A stretch of DNA of 5,438 nt from the NCBI GenBank assembly GCA_913773715.1, contig CAJYHD010000251.1, positions 1-5,438 of the forward strand, written 5' to 3'. Positions within the stretch are counted from its first letter, which is position 1; each line of letters starts with the position of its first letter. The notes under the pieces were generated by a model. The model searched no databases. It was given only the letters and a program-made list of their open reading frames with translations, and was not told where the DNA came from. Shown here piece after piece: positions 1-4,539 of this stretch. This DNA is from an uncultured Sphingobium sp. (GTDB lineage Bacteria; Pseudomonadota; Alphaproteobacteria; Sphingomonadales; Sphingomonadaceae). A program made the translations under genes and the position numbers.

Positions 1-119
1 TCTCGCTCGATCTGCGCATATTGGCGCAAACCGTCATGGTCGCGATTCAGGGCGAGCGACAACCCAATCAGGCTTCGATAAGGAGGGCGCATGAAGGCCA
101 TAGTCGTGGGCGCGGTTGA
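1..119 (+). CDS. Undecaprenyl-phosphate sugar-phosphate transferase, C-terminal end only (partial)
   Basis: Reading from base 3 gives about 38 codons ending at TGA 117-119. The translated start, SLDLRILAQTVMVAIQGE, resembles the extreme C-terminus of the bacterial sugar transferase family (WcaJ/PglC/GumD type), where a W-x-DLKIL-x-T-x-x-VL pattern closes the catalytic domain. Enzymes of this family move a sugar phosphate from a nucleotide sugar to undecaprenyl phosphate at the inner membrane and so start glycan assembly. Only the tail is present: the catalytic DE residues and membrane segment lie upstream of the window. The last ~20 residues (RQPNQASIRRAHEG onward) look like a non-conserved tail and overlap the next gene by 29 nt. 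Frame 1 instead stops at TAA 79-81, and frame 2 at TGA 92-94, but neither resembles a known C-terminus. The assignment rests on about 18 residues and is moderate. Confidence 0.55.
   Translation, partial: SLDLRILAQTVMVAIQGERQPNQASIRRAHEGHSRGRG
80..86 (+). promoter_or_regulatory. Ribosome binding site AAGGAGG for the formyltransferase
   Basis: AAGGAGG lies 4 nt before the ATG at 91 and inside the end of the upstream transferase frame. It is a near-perfect anti-16S match. It fixes the start at 91 and shows that the overlap with the upstream gene does not depend only on translational re-initiation. Confidence 0.75.
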
Positions 120-1014
120 TAGTACGCGGATCGCGCTGCGATGCCTTGCCGCTTCTCCCGCGTGGGAGGTGGCGGCGCTCTTCACGCTGCCGCTCGATCT
201 GGCGGCGCGGCATTCGGATTTCGTGGATCTGGAGGAGGACGCGGCGCAGGCCGGTGCGACTGTGCATCGCGTCGCCAACAGCAATGCGCCCGATGCGATC
301 GCGGCGCTGGGCGCGATCAATGCCGACTATATCTTCGTTATCGGCTGGTCGCAGATTTGCGGGCAGGCGTTTCGGGCCACGGCGCGGCATGGCGTAATCG
401 GTTATCATCCAGCGCCCTTGCCGCGCTTGCGGGGGCGCGCGGTCATCCCGTGGACCATATTGCTGGACGAACCGATCACGGCGTCGTCGCTGTTCCTGAT
501 CGATGAAGGCGTGGATAGCGGCCCGCTGCTCGCCCAGGATTACTTCCACCTTGCGCCGGATGAGACGGCGGCGACGCTCTACGCCAAGCATATGGCGCGG
601 TTGGAAGCGATGTTGCCGCAGGTGTTGGGCGACCTCGCCGCAGGTCAGGCAAAGCCGATGGTGCAGGACGAACGCTGCGCCACCTATGCGGCGCGGCGGC
701 GACCGGAAGATGGGCGGATCGATTGGGCGCAGCCAGCGACGACGGTGTGGCGCACCGTCCGGGCTTGTGGTGCGCCCTATCCAGGCGCCTGGACGACGTT
801 GGGAAAAGACGCGATCGTGATCGATGAAGCAGTGCTGGTTCCGTTGGATCATCATGCAGCGTCGCTGCCTGGGCAGATCGTGGAGAAGAGCGGCCTTGGT
901 TTTACCGTGCGCTGCGGCGACGGGCAGGGACTGCGTGTGTTGGAGTGGCGGACCGATCGGGCGGCGCCCTTGCCCAATCATGTCATACTTGGGCGGGAAG
1001 GAGCGGGCGCGTGA
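91..1014 (+). CDS. Sugar N-formyltransferase-like protein (Fmt/ArnA formyltransferase fold)
   Basis: This 307-residue protein has the two-domain layout of methionyl-tRNA formyltransferase and of the ArnA N-terminal half. Residues ~1-175 are the formyl-transfer domain, with HPAPLPRLRG at 106-115 and GVDSG at 140-144 carrying the family catalytic His (H106) and Asp (D142). Residues ~205-300 match the Fmt C-terminal domain (DGRIDW at 207-212, ACGAPYPGAWT at 225-235). Family members pass a formyl group from 10-formyl-tetrahydrofolate to an amine in the cytoplasm. Placement between a glycan-initiating transferase and a PIG-L deacetylase argues for an amino-sugar substrate rather than initiator tRNA. 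One oddity is that the usual Asn two residues before the catalytic His is Gly104 here, as I recall also occurs in some polysaccharide-cluster homologues. The stop overlaps the next gene's GTG start by 4 nt. The family is sure; the substrate is inferred. Confidence 0.85.
   Translation: MKAIVVGAVDSTRIALRCLAASPAWEVAALFTLPLDLAARHSDFVDLEEDAAQAGATVHRVANSNAPDAIAALGAINADYIFVIGWSQICGQAFRATARHGVIGYHPAPLPRLRGRAVIPWTILLDEPITASSLFLIDEGVDSGPLLAQDYFHLAPDETAATLYAKHMARLEAMLPQVLGDLAAGQAKPMVQDERCATYAARRRPEDGRIDWAQPATTVWRTVRACGAPYPGAWTTLGKDAIVIDEAVLVPLDHHAASLPGQIVEKSGLGFTVRCGDGQGLRVLEWRTDRAAPLPNHVILGREGAGA
996..1003 (+). promoter_or_regulatory. Ribosome binding site GGAAGGAG deciding a GTG start
   Basis: GGAAGGAG sits 7 nt upstream of the GTG at 1011. 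The in-frame ATG at 945 would add 22 residues (MADRSGGALAQ...) with no family resemblance and would deepen the overlap with the formyltransferase to 70 nt. The GTG start gives a protein that begins seven residues before the first beta strand, as usual for PIG-L proteins. Confidence 0.75.
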
Positions 1015-1688
1015 TCGACAGGATCAAACGCGCGCTGATCGTCGCACCGCATCCCGATGACGAGGTGCTGGGTTGCGGCGGTACGATCGCCCGCCTTGTG
1101 GACGAAGGCTGCCATGTCGAGGTGGTGGTCGCGACACGCGGCCATGCGCCGCGCTTCAGTCAGGCGCAGGTCGATCAGGTTCAGGACGAGGCGCGCAAAG
1201 CGCATGGGGTGCTGGGCGTCGCGCATACCCGCTTCCTCGACTTTCCCGCAGCAGCGCTGGATCAGGTGCCGCGATCGGACCTCAACGCCGGGATTGCGGC
1301 AGCGGTGCAATCGGCCAGGCCCGACACGCTGTTCATCCCCTTCGTCGCCGACCTGCATTTCGACCATGAACTGATCTTCGAGGCGACGATGGTGGCGGCG
1401 CGGCCGCTGGGTGACGCCTACCCAAAGCGGATACTGGCTTATGAAACCGTCTCCGAAACCAATTGGGCCGCACCCTATCTCAGTCCGCCGTTCCAGCCGA
1501 ACATCTACATCGACATCAGCGGCTATCTGGAGCGAAAGATAAAAGCGTTCGGATGCTTCGTGTCGCAAGTCCGCGCCTTTCCCAATGAGCGTTCCTTCGA
1601 GACGTTGCGGGCGCTGGCACAGGTGAGGGGAAGCTGCGTCAGCCGATCGGCGGCGGAAGCATTTGTTTTGATAAGAGAGGTCGCCTGA
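1011..1688 (+). CDS. PIG-L/LmbE family zinc-dependent N-deacetylase
   Basis: From GTG 1011 the protein is 225 residues, normal for the family. The signature APHPDDEVLGCGG at 12-24 contains the zinc ligands H14 and D17 and the catalytic base D16. A second motif, HFDHE at 116-120, supplies the third zinc ligand (H119). The C-terminal part keeps family features: an RKIKAF helix, SQVRAFPNERS, and AEAF near the end. Members remove acetyl from GlcNAc-containing substrates (GlcNAc-PI, GlcNAc-inositol, bacillithiol and teicoplanin precursors). Here it lies just after a formyltransferase (GTGA overlap) and 1 nt before an ATP-grasp ligase. It therefore probably exposes an amine on an N-acetylated sugar for re-acylation. 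No signal peptide is visible, so it is likely cytoplasmic. The family and active site are clear; the substrate is unknown. Confidence 0.88.
   Translation: MIDRIKRALIVAPHPDDEVLGCGGTIARLVDEGCHVEVVVATRGHAPRFSQAQVDQVQDEARKAHGVLGVAHTRFLDFPAAALDQVPRSDLNAGIAAAVQSARPDTLFIPFVADLHFDHELIFEATMVAARPLGDAYPKRILAYETVSETNWAAPYLSPPFQPNIYIDISGYLERKIKAFGCFVSQVRAFPNERSFETLRALAQVRGSCVSRSAAEAFVLIREVA
1675..1680 (+). promoter_or_regulatory. Ribosome binding site GAGAGG for the ATP-grasp gene
   Basis: GAGAGG lies within the last codons of the deacetylase, 9 nt before the ATG at 1690. It is the best ribosome site near the possible ATP-grasp starts (1690, 1729, 1783, 1786). It supports the longest form even though homology begins only around residue 32. 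Confidence 0.5.
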
Positions 1689-1689
1689 C

Positions 1690-2733
1690 ATGCAAATATT
1701 TACGAAAACCCATAATGCGGGACTAACGATGCTGGGTGGATTGGGACTGGGACAACGACGACGACCGGGACGGTCGTTCCGCATGATGCTGAGTTCGGCA
1801 GGGCGGCGCGTCGGCCTGATGCGCAGCTTTCGCGAGTCCGCCGCCGCGCTCAACGTCGATCTGACGATGTACGCGTGCGACATGCAGCCCGAATGGAGCC
1901 CAGCCTGCATCGAGGCGGACAAGGCCTTCGCCGTGCCGGGCGCGGAGAATGAAGCCTTCATTCCGCGCATGCTGGAGATTTGCGAACGCGAACGCGTCCA
2001 GCTGATCGTGCCGACGATCGATACCGAACTCATTACCTATAGCGAGGCGCGTGACCTGTTCGCCGAATTGGGCTGTCATGTCGCTGTCAGTGATCCCGGC
2101 CTTGTCCGCATGGCGCGGGACAAGCTGGCGACGGCGCGCTTTCTGGCCGATGCGGACCTGCCATCGCCGCGCACCGTGGCGGTCGACGAGTTCCTTAGCC
2201 GTCATATGGAAATGAAGCTGCCGCTGATCGCCAAGCCGCGCCATGGCAGTTCGAGCCGCGGCATCATGATGGTACATGGCCGCGACGAAATCATGGGACT
2301 GGACTGGACCGAACCCTATATTCTTCAGGAATATCTGGAGGGGCGGGAGTTCACGATCAGCCTCTATTTCGATGATGACGGCGGCCTCAAGGCGGCAATT
2401 CCGCACGAACGGCTGCGCGTGCGATCGGGCGAGGTGGAGAAGGGGGTGACGAGTGATGACGCTCAACTGCGCGACATCGCATGGCAGTTGGGTGGGCGGT
2501 TGCGGGGAGCGCGGGGGGCGATGTGCTTCCAGGTGCGCCTCGATCCGCAAGGGCGACCCTCCATCTTCGAGATCAACGCGCGCTTCGGTGGCGGCTATCC
2601 GCTCGTGCATCAGGCGGGTGCGCGCTTCAGCCAATGGATGCTGGAGGAGCGGCTGGGCGTGACCAGTACGGCAAGCGACGAATGGCAGACAGACATGTTG
2701 ATGCTGCGCTTCGACGATGCCGTCTTCGTCTGA
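1690..2733 (+). CDS. ATP-grasp family carboxylate-amine ligase (CarB-like)
   Basis: This is a 347-residue ATP-grasp enzyme. A pre-ATP-grasp domain opens with MLSSAGRRVGL at 33-43, the usual N-terminus of polysaccharide-cluster CarB-like ligases. ATP-binding features follow: RDK at 143-145, PLIAKPRHGSSSRG at 178-191 (Lys182 plus Gly/Ser loop), ILQEYLEGREFT at 211-222, and FEINARFGGG at 293-302 with Glu294/Asn296 as metal ligands. Such enzymes activate a carboxylate as an acyl phosphate and join it to an amine or similar nucleophile. With a deacetylase immediately upstream, an amino sugar is a plausible acceptor, but this is inference. Residues 1-31 are an Arg/Gly-rich extension outside the family core, so translation could instead start at 1783 or 1786. 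It starts 1 nt after the deacetylase stop and overlaps the HAD gene by 17 nt, so coupling is likely. Confidence 0.85.
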   Translation: MQIFTKTHNAGLTMLGGLGLGQRRRPGRSFRMMLSSAGRRVGLMRSFRESAAALNVDLTMYACDMQPEWSPACIEADKAFAVPGAENEAFIPRMLEICERERVQLIVPTIDTELITYSEARDLFAELGCHVAVSDPGLVRMARDKLATARFLADADLPSPRTVAVDEFLSRHMEMKLPLIAKPRHGSSSRGIMMVHGRDEIMGLDWTEPYILQEYLEGREFTISLYFDDDGGLKAAIPHERLRVRSGEVEKGVTSDDAQLRDIAWQLGGRLRGARGAMCFQVRLDPQGRPSIFEINARFGGGYPLVHQAGARFSQWMLEERLGVTSTASDEWQTDMLMLRFDDAVFV

Positions 2734-3409
2734 GCGTCGGCGCGGGCGAAGCATCGGTGAGAGCGTCATCGTCTTCGACCTTGACGACACATTGTATCTG
2801 GAGCGCGATTATGTCCTGAGCGGTCTGACGGCAACGGGCGTGTGGGCCAGGAACGCGCTGGGTATAGATGGGCTGGGACCAGTCATGTGCGCGCTGTTCC
2901 GATCTGGGCAGCGGACCCGGATCTTCGATGATGGCTTGCGGGCGCTGGGCCATGCTGCGCGACCCGAGCTGATCGCGCGGATGCTGATCACCTATCGCCA
3001 GCATCATCCCCGCATCGCACTAGCCGATGATGCGGCCGCCTTCCTGCAACATCATCAGGCGGACGCGCATTTTGCGGTCATAACCGATGGCTTCCTCGAT
3101 GCGCAGAAACGCAAGATACGGGCGCTGGGTCTTCACCGGCTTGGACTGCGCCTCGGCATATGTACGGACCGCTGGGGCCGCGATTGCTGGAAGCCAAATC
3201 CGCGCGCGTTCGATCATGTGGAGGCCGTTTTCGGGCTATCGGGACTCGCCTGCACGTATGTCGCGGACAATCCTGCAAAGGATTTCATTGCCCCAAAAAG
3301 GCTGGGATGGCGAACCGTAAGGATTAATCGTAAGGAAAAAATTGTCCATTTATCGGACACCCAATCCGTTGATGCGGACAGGGTAATTGAGAATTTCGGG
3401 CAATTCTAA
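2717..3409 (+). CDS. HAD-superfamily phosphatase-like hydrolase
   Basis: The 230-residue protein has all four HAD motifs: FDLDDTLY at 20-27 (nucleophile D21, acid/base D23), ITDG at 122-125, KPNPRAF at 159-165 (Lys159) and VADNPAKDF at 182-190 (D184, D189). The D-x-D pattern points to phosphatase rather than dehalogenase activity. About 95 residues, mostly helical in character, separate motifs I and II, consistent with a C1 cap as in YjjG/phosphoglycolate phosphatase-type enzymes. The ATG lies inside the end of the ATP-grasp gene (17-nt overlap), with no good ribosome site, so it is probably translated by coupling. It is last in the operon and presumably removes phosphate from an intermediate of the same pathway. 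Base composition falls over its last ~40 codons (about 43% GC at 3301-3360), where the residues are also unconserved. The substrate is unknown. Confidence 0.85.
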   Translation: MPSSSERRRGRSIGESVIVFDLDDTLYLERDYVLSGLTATGVWARNALGIDGLGPVMCALFRSGQRTRIFDDGLRALGHAARPELIARMLITYRQHHPRIALADDAAAFLQHHQADAHFAVITDGFLDAQKRKIRALGLHRLGLRLGICTDRWGRDCWKPNPRAFDHVEAVFGLSGLACTYVADNPAKDFIAPKRLGWRTVRINRKEKIVHLSDTQSVDADRVIENFGQF

Positions 3410-3454
3410 CGAGTTGCGCAAAAGCGGGGGCTGTCCCGAAAGCATATTACCCTC

Positions 3455-3491
3455 ATCCTTTTGGATTATCTAGGAATCCTCCTTTGATTCC
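3455..3491 (+). repeat. Chain of overlapping short inverted repeats in the intergenic region
   Basis: ATCC (3455-3458) pairs with GGAT (3463-3466) across a TTTT loop. GGATT (3463-3467) pairs with AATCC (3475-3479), and GGAATC (3473-3478) pairs with GATTCC (3486-3491). Neighbouring pairings share an arm, so only non-adjacent ones can form together. The stems are short (4-6 bp), and no T-run follows, so it is not a normal terminator. It could be an attenuator-like switch or a set of repeated GGATT half-sites for a protein. Either role is unproven. Confidence 0.4.
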
Positions 3492-3508
3492 ACCGCCCCT
3501 CCGCATAG

Positions 3509-3524
3509 CTATATATGCATATAG
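3509..3524. promoter_or_regulatory. AT-rich palindrome, possible operator or promoter element
   Basis: TATATGCATATA (3512-3523) is a perfect 12-bp palindrome. An alternative register pairs CTATAT (3509-3514) with ATATAG (3519-3524). It is the most AT-rich stretch in the window and lies 126 nt before the regulator start, a reasonable place for a promoter -10 region or repressor site. I see no convincing -35 at proper spacing: TTGATT at 3484-3489 is 20 nt before TATATA. Confidence 0.35.
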
Positions 3525-3564
3525 GGTTGTCGAACGGGAAGCGCAAAATCTCTTGAAGGAGACG

Positions 3565-3637
3565 CTGTCCTGATGGGGTTCCGGTAGAACTGCGGTACGG
3601 CGTCACAGCCTACACCTGGCAGCGGACCGGATGACAG
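3565..3637 (+). other. Foldable leader upstream of the LuxR-type regulator
   Basis: Nested complementary segments are visible. CTGTC (3565-3569) pairs with GACAG (3633-3637), TCCGGT (3580-3585) with ACCGGA (3626-3631), CTGCGGT (3590-3596) with ACC...GCAG (3614-3622, 2-nt bulge), and GGC (3599-3601) with GCC (3608-3610) around a GTCACA loop. The outermost stem ends in the start of the ribosome site, so folding could affect access to it. Base pairing was found by eye; no energy was computed. Confidence 0.35.
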
Positions 3638-3644
3638 GAGGAGG
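3636..3644 (+). promoter_or_regulatory. Strong ribosome binding site AGGAGGAGG deciding a TTG start
   Basis: AGGAGGAGG ends 5 nt before TTG 3650. The next in-frame Met is residue 20, inside the first helix of the receiver-like fold. The frame is closed by TGA at 3632-3634, so TTG 3650 is the best start. A strong site paired with a weak start codon may set a fixed modest translation level. Confidence 0.75.
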
Positions 3645-3649
3645 CTACC

Positions 3650-4405
3650 TTGAACGATCATATCGAATGCTTGATCATCAATCCAAATGAAATCGAACGC
3701 GAAGGAATGCGCCGAATCTTGAATGATGCCGGATGCAATGTCATTACGGTTGCGGGACAATTTTCGGAAGCTTTATTTTACGCGGTGCCGGTCGATCGCG
3801 GCAGCATCTGCTTCGTGAGTTCGCAGTCCGACGAGAATACGTTGAAGCTTTGTGCGCAGGTTCATGATCTGCGGCCCGACGTATCGATCATCATGCTGGC
3901 GCATGAAACCGAAAGTACGATGATCGCACGGGCTTTCCGGTCCGGCGTGTCGGGCTATGTCAGTTCCGACATTTGTTGCGCCAGCCTGATCGCCATGACT
4001 AAGCTGGTCGCCTTGGGCGAGAAGATCATTCCTTCGCATGTCGTTTTCGACCTTGCGATGCTCGACACGGGATCGCACCTTGCAAACAATGACGTTCGCA
4101 TCGAAGACGCGAACATGTCGGCGCGGGAAATCAATATACTGCGCGGCCTTATCCGGGGTGAACCCAACAAGGTCATCTCGCGTCGGCTCAACATCACGGA
4201 AGCGACAGTCAAGGTCCACGTCAAGTCGATCCTGCGCAAGCTGCATGTATTCAATCGCACGCAGGCAGCCATTTGGGCGGTCAGCCGCGGTTTGACCGGT
4301 GAGCCTGATGGTATTGCGAAGGAAGACGCCGCAGCCATGTCCCCGGGCGTAGCTCGGATCACAAGCGGCAACGAGCATGTAAGGTCTTTTCTCGACGCCG
4401 CGTGA
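3650..4405 (+). CDS. LuxR/NarL-type transcriptional regulator with degenerate receiver domain
   Basis: This 251-residue protein has a response-regulator-like N-terminal domain (~5-125) and a LuxR helix-turn-helix (~155-215). The DNA-binding part is canonical: MSAREINILRGLIRGEPNKV at 156-175 and ITEATVKVHVKSILRKLHV at 182-200, followed by NRTQAAIWA. The receiver domain retains the fold pattern (REGMRRIL at 17-24, GVSGYV at 99-104) but not the chemistry. The acidic pair is N11-P12, the phosphoacceptor position is Ser (S57/S58), the switch Thr/Ser is Ala84, and the conserved Lys is Ser106. It therefore probably works without Asp phosphorylation, through ligand binding, protein contact or abundance. 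Residues 216-251 are a low-complexity tail. It sits between a decoration operon and a chain-length/export gene, which are its likely targets. The first ~130 nt are AT-richer (about 42% GC) than flanking genes. Confidence 0.88.
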   Translation: MNDHIECLIINPNEIEREGMRRILNDAGCNVITVAGQFSEALFYAVPVDRGSICFVSSQSDENTLKLCAQVHDLRPDVSIIMLAHETESTMIARAFRSGVSGYVSSDICCASLIAMTKLVALGEKIIPSHVVFDLAMLDTGSHLANNDVRIEDANMSAREINILRGLIRGEPNKVISRRLNITEATVKVHVKSILRKLHVFNRTQAAIWAVSRGLTGEPDGIAKEDAAAMSPGVARITSGNEHVRSFLDAA

Positions 4406-4425
4406 CTGGCGCACAAACGACGGAT

Positions 4426-4457
4426 GATGATTTGGCGCCATAGTGCGCCAAAACATC
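4426..4457. promoter_or_regulatory. Long dyad upstream of the chain-length/export gene: operator or hairpin
   Basis: GATGATTTGGCGC (4426-4438) and GCGCCAAAACATC (4445-4457) are inverted repeats matching at 12 of 13 positions around the 6-nt spacer CATAGT. The core TTTGGCGC/GCGCCAAA is perfect. No T-run follows on either strand, which argues against a classical terminator. The 32-bp size and two-fold symmetry fit a dimeric regulator site, possibly for the adjacent LuxR-type protein. A further TGGCGC half-site copy is at 4407-4412. Confidence 0.5.
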
Positions 4458-4460
4458 TGT

Positions 4461-4502
4461 CGATCGGGATGACATCCGCCTCTGCCGCGATCCAGCCGAT
4501 CG
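4461..4502 (+). repeat. Inverted repeats in the leader of the chain-length/export gene
   Basis: CGATCGG (4461-4467) and CCGATCG (4496-4502) are a perfect 7-bp inverted repeat 28 nt apart. GGATGACATCC (4467-4477) is a smaller odd-length palindrome just inside it. They may form a leader hairpin before the ribosome site or be protein half-sites. No function is assigned. Confidence 0.3.
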
Positions 4503-4539
4503 CGCAGGAGGCTTATTCCATTGGAAAGAGGGGACGGCC

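Noticed and set aside
34..981. Minus-strand 315-codon open frame
   Set aside because: It is antisense to the formyltransferase, is Arg/His/Pro-rich with no recognisable motif, and the + strand has clear catalytic motifs and a strong ribosome site.
945..1010. ATG 945 as start of the deacetylase
   Set aside because: The extra 22 residues are unlike the family and would give a 70-nt overlap. GTG 1011 has a well-spaced GGAAGGAG.
978..2033. Minus-strand 351-codon open frame
   Set aside because: It crosses the deacetylase/ATP-grasp junction antisense to two well-supported genes. It shows no motifs and has the usual composition of a GC-rich shadow frame.
1723..2790. Minus-strand 355-codon open frame
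   Set aside because: It is antisense to the ATP-grasp gene, is His/Arg-rich with no domain signature, and exists because of codon bias.
3421..3443. Rho-independent terminator after the HAD gene
   Set aside because: CGGG/CCCG can form a 4-bp stem, but the following sequence is AAAGCATATT with no T-run. I see no convincing terminator anywhere in 3410-3649.
3515..3556. 13-codon ORF starting at ATG 3515
   Set aside because: There is no ribosome binding site upstream, it starts within the AT-rich palindrome, and it shows no sign of coding.
4431..4452. Classical terminator for the regulator gene
   Set aside because: The stem is good, but it is followed by AACATCTGT on the + strand, and there is no T-tract. 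I kept it as a dyad/operator candidate.
3773..4456. Minus-strand 227-codon open frame
   Set aside because: It is opposite the LuxR-type regulator, whose helix-turn-helix is unmistakable. There is no motif and no ribosome site worth noting.
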